Shown: piece after piece, positions 9,534 through 17,658 of the stretch
Layout of the letters: each line of letters opens with the position of its first letter
Numbering within the stretch: position 1 is the stretch's first letter
Assembly: GCA_964547485.1 (NCBI GenBank)
Contig: CAZJNU010000010.1
Span: 1-55,489, forward strand
Reading direction: 5' to 3'
Source of the DNA: JACJWR01 sp964547485
Lineage (GTDB): Bacteria; Actinomycetota; Actinomycetes; S36-B12; UBA10799
Length of the DNA: 55,489 bases
The notes under the pieces: model-generated
The model's database searches: none
What the model was told of the DNA's origin: nothing
Seen by the model: only the letters and a program-made list of their open reading frames with translations
Position numbers and translations under genes: made by a program

Positions 9534-9857
9534 ATGGGATGGCTGATGCTGGGTCTGGCTATCGCCACGGAGGTGGTGGGGACCCTGATGCTGAAGGCCA
9601 CCGATGGCTTCACGAAGCTGTGGCCGTCAATCGGAGTGGCGATCGCGTATGTGGTGTCCTTCGCGTTGTTGGGACAGGCGCTCAAGACCATCGGGGTGGG
9701 AGTCGCCTACGCGATCTGGTCCGGAGTGGGAACCGTCGGGATCGCGATTGCGGCGGCGGTGCTGTTCGGTGAACGACTGACCCTGCCGATCATGGCCGGA
9801 ATGGCCCTGGTGATCGCTGGCGTGATCGTCATGAACATCTCCGGATCACATTCCTGA
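9534..9857 (+). CDS. Small multidrug resistance (SMR) family transporter
   Basis: 107 residues with four membrane helices. It has the invariant membrane-embedded Glu in helix 1 (ATEVVGTLMLK) that couples proton and cation exchange, and the SMR signatures GFTKLWPS, AYAIWSGVGTVGIA and GERLTLP. It most resembles EmrE/Mmr-type drug exporters rather than guanidinium exporters. An AGGAGG ribosome site lies 6 nt upstream of the ATG. It is transcribed away from the exporter operon. Length and motifs are complete, so the gene looks functional; substrates would be lipophilic cations. Confidence 0.93.
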   Translation: MGWLMLGLAIATEVVGTLMLKATDGFTKLWPSIGVAIAYVVSFALLGQALKTIGVGVAYAIWSGVGTVGIAIAAAVLFGERLTLPIMAGMALVIAGVIVMNISGSHS

Positions 9858-9935
9858 ACTCCCCAACCGGCCACCTGAGCCAATGTCGGCACGACGCGCT
9901 CGCGGGTGCGCCGGGATTGCTGATACAACCGGACT

Positions 9936-10943
9936 GTGGACGTGGTGCTGGTCGCAGTGGTCATCGTCGCGCTTGCCTTCGACGTCTCCAACGGTTTCCA
10001 TGACTCGTCGAACTCGATCGCGGCACTGGTAGCCACTCGGGCGGCGCGGCCGGGACCGGCGGTTCTGATGGCGACGGTGTTCACCATGCTCGGGCCGATC
10101 CTGGTGGCGACCGCGGTCGCCGACACGATCGGCGGAATCGTCACCCTCGATGCCTCACAGACCCTTGTGGTGCTGCTCAGTGCCCTCCTCGCCGGCCTGG
10201 GCTGGAACATCTTCACCTGGTATCTGGGCCTGCCGTCGTCCTCCTCACACGCCCTCATCGGCGGTCTCGTCGGGGCCGGTCTGGTGATGTCCGGGCTGTC
10301 AGCGATCAATTGGGGTGGGCTGGACGGGTGGAAGCCGGTGGGGGTCTTTGGGGCGCTCATCGGGCTGGCTGTCTCGCCCGCCCTCGGTGCCGCGGTTGCC
10401 TGGCTGGTGATGCGGGCGATCCGCCCCGGCATGCGCCGGGCCAGCAAGAGACTGCGACGACCAGTGCTGGGCGGTGAATGGGTGGCCTCGGCGGCACTTT
10501 CCTTCACGCACGGCGCCAACGACGCCCAGAAGACCATGGGGGTGGTCACGCTGGCACTGGTGGCGGGCGGAGCCTTGAGCAGTTTCGTCGTACCGATGTG
10601 GGTGAAGGTCGCCTGCGGCGCCGCGCTGACGATCGGGACCGCACTCGGCGGCTGGCGGATCGTGCACACCATCGGCCGCAGGATCTACCGGCTGCGACCA
10701 GTCGACGGCGTGGCCAGTTCAGGCTCGAGCGCGTTGGTGATCGGGGCGGCGTCCATGCTGGGCGCCCCGGTCAGTACAACGCATGTGGTGTCCTCGTCGG
10801 TCGTCGGCGTGGGCGCAGCGCGGCACACGCGCCACGTCGGCTGGGTCGTGGTGCGTGACATCCTTGCGGCCTGGGTTGTCACGATGCCGGCCTGCGCCAT
10901 CATCGCTGCCTTGCTGTGCCTGCTCGGAAGGATGTGGTTATGA
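9936..10943 (+). CDS. Inorganic phosphate transporter, PiT family
   Basis: 335 residues, about ten membrane helices, starting with GTG. Both PiT signature repeats are intact: NGFHDSSNSIA near the N-terminus and SFTHGANDAQKTMG in the second half, plus GLPSSSSHALIGG and APVSTTHVVSSS. The family moves metal-phosphate with protons or sodium at low affinity. The stop overlaps the start of the DUF47 gene as ATGA, giving a PiT-accessory pair. It is the intact counterpart of the broken PiT gene at 46.3-47.1 kb. Confidence 0.93.
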   Translation: MDVVLVAVVIVALAFDVSNGFHDSSNSIAALVATRAARPGPAVLMATVFTMLGPILVATAVADTIGGIVTLDASQTLVVLLSALLAGLGWNIFTWYLGLPSSSSHALIGGLVGAGLVMSGLSAINWGGLDGWKPVGVFGALIGLAVSPALGAAVAWLVMRAIRPGMRRASKRLRRPVLGGEWVASAALSFTHGANDAQKTMGVVTLALVAGGALSSFVVPMWVKVACGAALTIGTALGGWRIVHTIGRRIYRLRPVDGVASSGSSALVIGAASMLGAPVSTTHVVSSSVVGVGAARHTRHVGWVVVRDILAAWVVTMPACAIIAALLCLLGRMWL

Positions 10944-11548
10944 AACAGCGCTGGTTTCTACCCGAGACACCCGATGTGTTGGGCACCCTCAACCGGCAGG
11001 CCGAGGTGACCGTCACCGGCATGACGGCCTTCCTGCTGTGGTCGCATGGAGACCCCGAGCAGCGTCGGATTCTCAGGGACGCCGAACACTCCGCGGACAC
11101 AGTTCGGCGCGAACTGGCCCAGCAACTGCGCCGCGCCTTCACCACTCCGGTCGATGCCGAGGACCTGTTCACGCTGTCCGAGCGGCTGGATGCGGTACTC
11201 AACGTCGCCAAGAATGTTGTCCGCGATGCCGACATGATGGGCATCGGCCCGGCTGAGACCACTGCCCTGATGGCTCAGCAGGCGCAGGAGGGAGTGGGGA
11301 ATCTGGTGGTGGCGATCGCTGCGCTGCATAACGACCCCGCTGCGGCGACAGGCGCGGCCGACGCGGCCACCAAGAACGGCCGCCGAATGGAGAAGATCTA
11401 CTCCAAGGCTGGCAGGGAATTGGCGATCGCGACCGACTTCCAAGCAGCCATGCTGCAGCGTGAACACCTGCAGGGCTGCCTGCGGATCGGCGAACGGATA
11501 GAACTCGTCGCGGACCGCATCTGGTATTCCGTCGTGAAGGAGCAGTAG
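10940..11548 (+). CDS. DUF47 / PhoU-like accessory protein of phosphate transporter
   Basis: 202 residues from ATG 10940, the ATGA overlap with the PiT gene. All-helical, with the DUF47 pattern of acidic helices (LSERLDAVLNVAKNVVRDADMMG) and the C-terminal LVADRIWYSVVKEQ, the usual end of this family. DUF47 proteins are cytosolic partners that modulate PiT transporters. Coupling to the transporter makes this role likely here. Nothing is missing compared with the usual ~205-residue length. Confidence 0.88.
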   Translation: MKQRWFLPETPDVLGTLNRQAEVTVTGMTAFLLWSHGDPEQRRILRDAEHSADTVRRELAQQLRRAFTTPVDAEDLFTLSERLDAVLNVAKNVVRDADMMGIGPAETTALMAQQAQEGVGNLVVAIAALHNDPAAATGAADAATKNGRRMEKIYSKAGRELAIATDFQAAMLQREHLQGCLRIGERIELVADRIWYSVVKEQ

Positions 11549-11611
11549 GCCCTCAGTCCGTGCCTGGGCGGTGAGGGTCACCCGCCGAGCAACGCGAGGC
11601 AGGTGCGTGAT

Positions 11612-12016
11612 TCAGAGTGCTCGCATCCGGTTGTTGCGCGCATCATGTGTGACCTCGGCTAGTCCGAGCGCTTCGAGCAGTGGGGGCAGGTACATTCCGA
11701 ACCGGCCACGGTAACCGTTCCGAAGGCCGTACCAACCGCCCACCGGGTTATCAGGCGAGCGCCCCCAGGCCTCTACCGTGCCCGATGCTGGGACCTTCTT
11801 CTCATCCGCAGCACCGAGGGGGACCCAATCACCTTGCTCGACCAACCAATCATGCAGATCGTCGATTGCCCGAGCTTGGTATCTCAGCCAAGTGGAACCC
11901 ACTTGACAGAACAGTGTCGGAGGATCGGACTGGTCGTCCCGGTACATGCTGAATTCGGACGTTCCGGGAGGAGTCGTGAGCAGCCACGGGTCCTCCTTCT
12001 TACCGGTACCCAGCAC
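11612..12016 (-). CDS. Conserved hypothetical protein (DUF6855-like)
   Basis: 134 residues from a GTG start preceded by AAGGAG six bases upstream; longer in-frame versions would run across the inverted repeat at 12170-12212 and are less likely. The sequence GTGKKEDPWLLTTPPGTSEF, FCQVGSTWLRYQARAI, EAWGRSPDNPVGGWYG and GRFGMYLPPLLEALGLA is a compact, highly conserved actinobacterial family that I recall as DUF6855. No catalytic motif or membrane segment is visible. The function is unknown. Confidence 0.7.
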   Translation of the reverse strand: MLGTGKKEDPWLLTTPPGTSEFSMYRDDQSDPPTLFCQVGSTWLRYQARAIDDLHDWLVEQGDWVPLGAADEKKVPASGTVEAWGRSPDNPVGGWYGLRNGYRGRFGMYLPPLLEALGLAEVTHDARNNRMRAL

Positions 12017-12169
12017 GGTCGTCTCCTTCGCAATCACCACAGTCAGCGTGAAGGCAGCATACGGCGATCCATGCACGTCTTGTCCCAGTATCGGCCGCAG
12101 GGCTCGGGGGGTCTGCGCGCAAATGGTCAGCCACTGCCCGAAGCAGGTATGAAACCCCATGCCACAGGG

Positions 12170-12212
12170 AAGATTGCTAGATATACGACGCCGTCTCATA
12201 TCTAGCAATCTT
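12170..12212. promoter_or_regulatory. 15-bp perfect inverted repeat in divergent intergenic region
   Basis: Arms AAGATTGCTAGATAT (12170-12184) and its exact reverse complement (12198-12212) flank a 13-nt spacer. The AT-rich arms stand out in this high-GC window. The right arm abuts the ribosome site of the gene starting at 12223. It could be the operator of a dimeric repressor acting on the divergent pair, or a hairpin in the leader of the secreted-protein mRNA. There is no T-tract, so a terminator is less likely. Confidence 0.6.
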
Positions 12213-12222
12213 GGGAGTCACG

Positions 12223-13005
12223 ATGGAACACAACAAGGCGACCACCTCGGCAATCGCGCCCGATCGATCCACCGAGGCAGCACCACCCAACGGCATCCGA
12301 CGGGCGGTGGTTGGGCGCACCGCCGTAGCAGTGTCGCTGGCCTGCATCGCTACCGGCAGCTTGGCCACATCGTCTGCTGCTCTCGCGCCCGGGCCGCCAC
12401 CACAGGTCGCGGCCACGTCAGCGTTGCCTGACGCGAGTCCGACGGCTGCCAGGAAGTACCTGAACTCCGGCGGAAGTATCCTGCTCAATACCCGGTACGG
12501 GGACTTCGGTCCAATTCTTGCCTCCGGGGTCGGCACCGTGGACACCGTCCAGCGAGACGCAGGAGGCGGCGGGACCGTCACCAACTTCACAGTCAAGGGA
12601 AGCCCGGTGGCCGATGGGGGCCTGTCGTCCTACATAACCTGGCACAACGCGCAGGTCTCATTGCACGGGAAGTCGACGTCGGGAAGTGTGGATCAATCCA
12701 CAGCACGGGTCCAAGTCTCCGGCCTCCAGATGGACATCAGCGGCTCACTGTGCGCCAAAGCCGCCGGCCTGCAGTACTGCAACACCTTCACCCCGGCCGC
12801 CCCTCTGAGCGTCTACTTCTCGCCGACCCCCACGCCGGACCGCGCAAGCTCAGTGACCACTCTCGGAGTTGTCCGCGAAGACGGCACCTTCGACCTCAGC
12901 GGCGGCGCCTACGCCAAGGTGGACAGTTCGACGTTGACCGGTTGGGCGCTGAGCAAGGTCGTCGACGGCTCACGACTGACCCTGAACCTGGATGGCATGC
13001 ACTAG
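12223..13005 (+). CDS. Secreted protein of unknown function
   Basis: 260 residues. A long charged N-region (about 35 residues) precedes a hydrophobic stretch (VAVSLACIATGSLATSSAA) that looks like a signal peptide or signal anchor. The mature part is rich in Ser, Thr and Gly with beta-strand character (TVTNFTVKGSPV, SYITWHNAQVSLHGKS, DGTFDLSGGAYAKV) and has one close cysteine pair (SLCAKAAGLQYC). I do not recognise a family. The ATG at 12223 has GGGAG 5 nt upstream, immediately after the inverted repeat, so expression is probably controlled there. Confidence 0.65.
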   Translation: MEHNKATTSAIAPDRSTEAAPPNGIRRAVVGRTAVAVSLACIATGSLATSSAALAPGPPPQVAATSALPDASPTAARKYLNSGGSILLNTRYGDFGPILASGVGTVDTVQRDAGGGGTVTNFTVKGSPVADGGLSSYITWHNAQVSLHGKSTSGSVDQSTARVQVSGLQMDISGSLCAKAAGLQYCNTFTPAAPLSVYFSPTPTPDRASSVTTLGVVREDGTFDLSGGAYAKVDSSTLTGWALSKVVDGSRLTLNLDGMH

Positions 13006-13026
13006 CAGGGGTCTTCGCGTCAACCG

Positions 13027-14136
13027 TCAACCCGGGGTATTCGCTTGAGAGCCTGCCGCCGGCCCCGCGGCAGACGCTTCCTGGCGAGCCGCCAGACGAC
13101 GGTTGCGAAGCACCGACGACAGCAGCGCCACGGCAATGAAACCGACGCCGATGAGACCCGAGACCAGTTCCGGTACCTCATGCGCGATCGAGATGAGTAG
13201 CAGCGCTGCAAGCGCCCCGATCGCGTAGTGCGCGCCATGCTCGAGGAAGACGAACCTCGACAATGTCCCCCGCTCAACCAGGAAGATGGTCATCGACCGC
13301 ACATAGAACGCCCCGATGCCCAGCCCAGCCGCGATCACGAAGATGTCCGACGTGATCGCGAAAGCGCCCACTACCCCGTCGAAGCTGAAGGACGCGTCCA
13401 GCAGTTCCAGGTACATGAAGAGGAAGAACGCTGCCTTGCCCGTGGCGGCCACCGCACCCGCGGCCTCCCTGCCCGGCCCCGAGATGCCGGCGGCCTCCTC
13501 ATCGGTCGGATCAGCCTCCAACTCGAAGAAGCCCGCCAGACCGTTGACCAAGAGATACGTCAGCAGCCCTGCGCACCCGGCGATCAGAACGGTCTGGGAG
13601 TCCTCCGGCACCGCGATGTACGCCGCCGTGCCCAGCAATACCGCGAGCGAGATGGCCACCGACAGCGACTCCATCCCACCCAACCGCGACAGCGGCCGCT
13701 CCACCCAGGTGATCCACTTGTGCTCCCGATCCTGCAGCAGGAAGTCCAGGAAGATCATCAACAGGAAGATGCCGCCAAACGAAGCGATCGCCGGCCGCGC
13801 CTCTGCCAACTCCTGCGAATATGCCGCGGGATTCTCGATCGCCAACTGCAAGGCCTCAACCGGGCTCAGCTGGGCGGTAATCGCGACCAACAGCACCGGG
13901 AACAACAGCCGCATCCCGAACACTGCGATGACGATTCCGACCGTCAAGAACAGCCGCTGCCACAGGTGACTCATCCGCTTGAGCACCGTCGCGTTCACCA
14001 CAGCGTTGTCAAACGACAGCGAGACCTCAAGTACCCCGAGAATCGCTACCACGGCCGCGACCTCAGGTCCGCCCCACCACCAGGCCGCCGCCAACACGAC
14101 TACGGTGACGGCAATGGACCACCCGAAGATGCGCAC
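13027..14136 (-). CDS. DUF475 family membrane protein (TerC-like)
   Basis: 369 residues with about nine membrane helices. It carries the two TerC-superfamily signatures, LEVSLSFDNAVVNA near residue 40 and LLDASFSFDGVVGAFA near residue 245, whose buried acids are proposed to bind metal ions. Between the halves is a cytoplasmic loop rich in acidic residues (ELEADPTDEEAAG). TerC relatives take part in tellurite resistance or manganese export; DUF475 itself has no settled role. It starts with GTG and has a GGGGGTG ribosome-site-like stretch just upstream. It is convergent with the secreted-protein gene on its left. Confidence 0.88.
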   Translation of the reverse strand: MRIFGWSIAVTVVVLAAAWWWGGPEVAAVVAILGVLEVSLSFDNAVVNATVLKRMSHLWQRLFLTVGIVIAVFGMRLLFPVLLVAITAQLSPVEALQLAIENPAAYSQELAEARPAIASFGGIFLLMIFLDFLLQDREHKWITWVERPLSRLGGMESLSVAISLAVLLGTAAYIAVPEDSQTVLIAGCAGLLTYLLVNGLAGFFELEADPTDEEAAGISGPGREAAGAVAATGKAAFFLFMYLELLDASFSFDGVVGAFAITSDIFVIAAGLGIGAFYVRSMTIFLVERGTLSRFVFLEHGAHYAIGALAALLLISIAHEVPELVSGLIGVGFIAVALLSSVLRNRRLAARQEASAAGPAAGSQANTPG

Positions 14137-14299
14137 CGGTCACCCCCAGACTCCTTGGTCGATCGAGCTGAGCAGTCGCTCGCGTGCGGCGGTCGACGGC
14201 CGCTCGGACTGGTCCGCCCATCAGCTCACCACAGTGCCATATCGTCAACGGCGCCGGACCTGTCCCGTCCGGTGCGTCTGAACTAGATTGACGACCAAC

Positions 14300-14854
14300 A
14301 TGGATATCAGGTTGGCGACTCGGCAGGACATCCCCGCCATCATGGGGCTGGAAGCACGCAACTACCTGGGCAATCTCGACGAATCCGAGCGGGCTGGCGG
14401 CTTCATCTCGACGTTACATCCAGTGGAGTGGTTCACCCGGGCCGTGGACTCGACGGGGGTGCACGTCGCTATCTCGGATGATGGCGCAGTCCAGGGTTTC
14501 ATCGTCATCACCACCCCGCCGAACCCACCAGAAGTCGACCCGTCACCGATCATCCGGGCAATGCTGGAACTCGCCAACACGTTGCAGTACAACGGGCGAC
14601 CGATCGCGCAGCAACGGTTCGCGTTCCGCGGGCCGGTCTTGGTCGACCGTTCCGCGCGCGGGCACGGCCTCTATTCGGCGTTCAACGCGGTCACCCGAGA
14701 GGCGTACCGGGAGCGCTTCGACGTCGGCGTGCTGTTCGTCGCGGCCGACAACCCGCGGTCCTTGCACACCACGACCACGAAGCTTGGCGCCCAACCGCTG
14801 ACCCTGTTCGAAGCGGACGGCAGGCAGTACCACTTCCTGGCGTTCACGTTCTGA
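14300..14854 (+). CDS. GNAT family N-acetyltransferase
   Basis: 184 residues from ATG 14300; an upstream in-frame TTG at 14288 is an alternative. The opening MDIRLATRQDIPAIMGLE and the middle FRGPVLVDRSARGHGLYSAF (V-x-x-x-x-R-G-x-G acetyl-CoA-binding pattern) followed by DVGVLFVAADNPRSLHTT match GNAT acetyltransferases. The substrate is unknown. No close partner gene: the next gene is convergent. Confidence 0.75.
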   Translation: MDIRLATRQDIPAIMGLEARNYLGNLDESERAGGFISTLHPVEWFTRAVDSTGVHVAISDDGAVQGFIVITTPPNPPEVDPSPIIRAMLELANTLQYNGRPIAQQRFAFRGPVLVDRSARGHGLYSAFNAVTREAYRERFDVGVLFVAADNPRSLHTTTTKLGAQPLTLFEADGRQYHFLAFTF

Positions 14855-14898
14855 CACGGCCGACGAGATCACGCCGACGCTGCAGGGAGGCCCAGGCG

Positions 14899-15192
14899 CT
14901 AGACCGGCCTCAAGGAGATCTCGACGGCATCGCCAGCCGAAATTGCCTCCGCCTTGCGAACGGCAGCCTTGAGAGGTAGCACGAAGCAGCCCGACTCCTT
15001 GTCTGGGAAGACCGAGGTGCGCCAGGTGGTTCCACCGATTGCGACTTCCACCGGGATCGATCCGAACCCACCGCGCGGTCCGATCCGGTCGCGCAGGTCA
15101 TCGCTATGTTCCAGCGGCACGGTCGCGAATGTCCAGGAGTCGGTTTTGCGGGCATCCCAGATCCATAGTTCGGCGGTGAACACATATGTCAT
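14899..15192 (-). CDS. DUF1905 domain protein
   Basis: 97 residues from the ATG at 15192; a longer upstream frame is antisense to the next gene and has no family similarity. The sequence FTAELWIWDARKTDSWTFATVP, GFGSIPVEVAIGGTTWRTSVFPD and FVLPLKAAVRKAEAISAGDAVEISL is the complete DUF1905 barrel. These small soluble proteins occur alone or next to YdeI/OmdA-like domains. The function is not known. The ATG is 51 bp from the divergent membrane-protein gene. Confidence 0.85.
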   Translation of the reverse strand: MTYVFTAELWIWDARKTDSWTFATVPLEHSDDLRDRIGPRGGFGSIPVEVAIGGTTWRTSVFPDKESGCFVLPLKAAVRKAEAISAGDAVEISLRPV

Positions 15193-15243
15193 CCCCACAG
15201 TGTGCCCGTCAGGGATGCAGCCCGGGCCGATACCGTCGACGGT

Positions 15244-16119
15244 GTGACTGACACGCTCCGGTTGACGCTGCCCTTGACGCGATTCGTGCTCATCGCCGGT
15301 GCACTTCTGACCCTTCTTGCTGGCATTCAACTCTTCGTGCTCGGTGACAACACCGCCGACCACTTCTCGTGGACGATCTCGGCAGGATCGACCGCCGCAA
15401 CTATCGGCGCGTTCTACTGGACCGCGGCGCTGTTGGCGTTTCTCAGCTGGCGCCATCGGGAATGGGTGTACGCCCGAGCCGGCATCTACGGTGTGACGTT
15501 CTTCCTCTGGGCGACGCTGATCACGATCCTCGTTCACCTGGACAGGTTCCACCTCGCCGGTTCAGGCATGGGCAGGTTCTCCGCCTGGGTCTGGCTGGTC
15601 CTCTATATCTGCTATCCGATCCTGGTGACCGCCGCGCTGGTGATGCAGCTGCGGGCGAACGGAACTGATCCGGCGCGCACCTCACCACTGTCCACTTTCT
15701 ACCGAGTTGCGCTTGGCATCTGTGGTTCCACCTCGGTGATCCTCGGAGTGTCAATGCTGATCGTCCCCGCGTTCGTGGCCAACTACTCGGCCACGCCATT
15801 GACGCCGTTGACGGCGCGCGCGATCGGATCCTGGCTACTCGCCGCGGGCGTCGTCTACCTCACGATGATGATGGAGAATGACGCCGCCCGAATCCGTCCG
15901 CCAGCCGTTGCCTCGCTCGTCGGCGCGGTCCTGCTGGTCATCGTGCTCGCTCGCTATTGGTCGCAGTTCAGCTGGGGAGGGCCGCGCTGGTCGTACTTGG
16001 TCGTCGTTGTTGTGGCCGCGGGTCTGGGTCTCGCTGGGCTCTTCGCCGGTCGCACCGACGCATCAGTCAACGCCGAGGCCCCAGTCAACGTCGAGGCGCC
16101 CGGCGCTCTCGGCGATTGA
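15244..16119 (+). CDS. Multi-pass membrane protein, about eight helices
   Basis: 291 residues from GTG 15244. Eight hydrophobic segments are visible, e.g. FVLIAGALLTLLAGIQLFVLG, FFLWATLITILVHLDRF, WLVLYICYPILVTAALVM and YLVVVVVAAGLGLAGLFAG, with a hydrophilic C-terminal tail. No transporter or enzyme motif is recognised. Actinobacteria have many uncharacterised membrane proteins of this size. The gene ends just before a strong hairpin terminator. Confidence 0.65.
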   Translation: MTDTLRLTLPLTRFVLIAGALLTLLAGIQLFVLGDNTADHFSWTISAGSTAATIGAFYWTAALLAFLSWRHREWVYARAGIYGVTFFLWATLITILVHLDRFHLAGSGMGRFSAWVWLVLYICYPILVTAALVMQLRANGTDPARTSPLSTFYRVALGICGSTSVILGVSMLIVPAFVANYSATPLTPLTARAIGSWLLAAGVVYLTMMMENDAARIRPPAVASLVGAVLLVIVLARYWSQFSWGGPRWSYLVVVVVAAGLGLAGLFAGRTDASVNAEAPVNVEAPGALGD

Positions 16120-16139
16120 GTCAGCGCCTGGACACACAT

Positions 16140-16177
16140 CGATCCGGACGAGCCGCACTCGCGGCTCGTCCGGATCG
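16140..16177. terminator. Bidirectional hairpin terminator, 17-bp perfect stem
   Basis: Perfect inverted repeat 16140-16156 / 16161-16177 with a 4-nt ACTC loop, GC-rich, located between the convergent ends of the membrane-protein gene (16119) and the secreted-protein gene (16228). There is no downstream T-tract, common for actinobacterial hairpin terminators. Confidence 0.8.
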
Positions 16178-16227
16178 GTGCTGGCGGCCAACTCGCTGCC
16201 ACCGGCAGGAGTGCGGCTACCGGTCGG

Positions 16228-17490
16228 TCAGCTGTAGCTGGTCTCGACGACAACCTCAGCGGTGAATCGCAGCGCCGGCGAGCGGAAGACCTGCAGGTGC
16301 GCGATCTGGGTATGCGTTCCGGTGTACCGCCCGGTGGGCAGGTTCACCATTCCCTCGGCGTACGAGGCGTCGTAGCACATCGACTTGCTGGCCTGCTGCG
16401 CTTCGGAGGTGTGACCGAAGTAGTCGTTGAGATGGCAGGCCTTCTTGGTCGTCGGCAGGGTGTCGTCCTCGACTCCTTGCACCAGCAGCAACAGCTTGCT
16501 CGCCGGGTTGTCCTTGCCCTGGTAGAGATTGCGACCGAACTTGGTGGCCGTGTGACCACTCTTGATCGACATCGTGTCGCTCTTGCCGCTCCACTGGGTG
16601 TGCTCGCTTGGGTCGAGGGTCTTGTTGATCCGCAGGTAGAAGCTCAGATCGCCGGCCCCGCGACCAAAGCCGTCAGCATCGTCGATCACGTGGATGGACT
16701 TGACTGTGGCGGTGACGTGCCGGGTCTTGGTGTAGAAGTTGCCGCCCTGGTTGTCCGCGAGTTCAGCGCTGCTGGCGGCGGTGTCGAGTCGCGTGTAGTA
16801 CTTGGTGGCGGGCTTCAGACCGGTGAGTTCGCGGCTGAACTCGTATTTGGCCGGCTTTCCGTTGGCAGAGATTCGCTTGCCGGTGAGCGTCTGGGCAGGG
16901 TTTGTCTGCGCCGCGACGTCGGTCGTGCCCCAGCGGAATTGCACCTGCTTGCGGTTGGAGACGAAGTGATGCTTCGCCCAGACGTCGGTCCTGTCCGTCT
17001 TGCCGTTCGCCAGCAACGTCGTGTCGTAGGTCAGCAACTTCTGCACGGGCAGGCTGGCGGGCGAGGTCGGGACAGTGACGAGCAGGTAGTACCGGGTACC
17101 TGGTGTGAGTCCCATCAGCCACTGATCGAAGGAGTAGTTCCCGATGCTCGGATCGATGGTCACGCCGCTGGGTGGCCCCGCGGCTCCCTGCAGCACGACC
17201 GGCTGTGCCGCGCCCATGCTCCAGCGACCGTGAACCTTCTTCGGGGCCGTCGTCGACTGCGCCATCAACACCGTCTTCTTGCTGGCCCGGAAGGAGAGGT
17301 GGCTGCGGGTGTCACCGGTGACGACCTCTGCGTCAGCGACGAAATGCCCGCTGTCCACTGGGCTGGGGGTCGTGATGTCCGACGGGGTTGGGTCGTACAC
17401 CGATTGGGCTTGGGCGGCTCCAGCGCCGGAGAGGATGGTCCCGGCGATGACGGGTGCCAGGGCGAGCGTTGCAATCCGGGTAATCTTCAC
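16228..17490 (-). CDS. Secreted protein with fibronectin-type-III-like repeats
   Basis: 420 residues with a clear signal peptide (MKITRIATLALAPVIAGTIL, cleaved near AQAQS). Two related modules contain the FnIII-type hallmark L-x-G-L-x-P-x-T-x-Y (LMGLTPGTRYYLLVTV and LTGLKPATKYYTRLDTA). The C-terminal third has a beta-rich domain with cysteines near residues 350 and 372. No enzyme motif is seen; an extracellular binding role is plausible. Its upstream region carries the same two-part motif as the adjacent ECF sigma-factor gene, so it is a candidate target of that sigma factor. Confidence 0.7.
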   Translation of the reverse strand: MKITRIATLALAPVIAGTILSGAGAAQAQSVYDPTPSDITTPSPVDSGHFVADAEVVTGDTRSHLSFRASKKTVLMAQSTTAPKKVHGRWSMGAAQPVVLQGAAGPPSGVTIDPSIGNYSFDQWLMGLTPGTRYYLLVTVPTSPASLPVQKLLTYDTTLLANGKTDRTDVWAKHHFVSNRKQVQFRWGTTDVAAQTNPAQTLTGKRISANGKPAKYEFSRELTGLKPATKYYTRLDTAASSAELADNQGGNFYTKTRHVTATVKSIHVIDDADGFGRGAGDLSFYLRINKTLDPSEHTQWSGKSDTMSIKSGHTATKFGRNLYQGKDNPASKLLLLVQGVEDDTLPTTKKACHLNDYFGHTSEAQQASKSMCYDASYAEGMVNLPTGRYTGTHTQIAHLQVFRSPALRFTAEVVVETSYS

Positions 17491-17536
17491 GATGTTGCCT
17501 TCCGAGTTTCAGGCCACCGTCTGCGGCCTTTCACAG

Positions 17537-17573
17537 GTAAGAGAATCTGGCCCACGCGACTTCGACACTTTTC
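17537..17573 (-). promoter_or_regulatory. Two-part promoter motif shared with the ECF gene
   Basis: Read on the minus strand: GAAAAGTGT (17573-17565), 21 nt, then CTCTTAC (17543-17537), 46 nt before the start of the secreted-protein gene. GGCC and CGC inside the spacer are also shared with the copy at 19057-19093. Likely an ECF-type or regulator-bound promoter. Confidence 0.55.
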
Positions 17574-17658
17574 TCACACAACTTCGTAAAGATCTTTTCG
17601 GCGGACTCCGACGGCCGTCCGGGCAGCGCCGGCCTAGTCTCCGACCGCCCCGCTCGCG

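Noticed and set aside
9413..9691. Possible precursor-peptide gene upstream of the exporter operon
   Set aside because: The frame is simply antisense to the SMR transporter gene.
12017..12208. Longer start for the DUF6855-like gene
   Set aside because: It would translate across the 15-bp inverted repeat; GTG 12016 has a good ribosome site and fits family length.
14137..14287. Manganese riboswitch before the TerC-like gene
   Set aside because: No recognisable yybP-ykoY core sequences in the 150-bp leader.
15193..15552. 120-residue N-terminal extension of the DUF1905 gene
   Set aside because: It is antisense to the membrane-protein gene, Arg/Glu-rich, and the domain starts exactly at ATG 15192.
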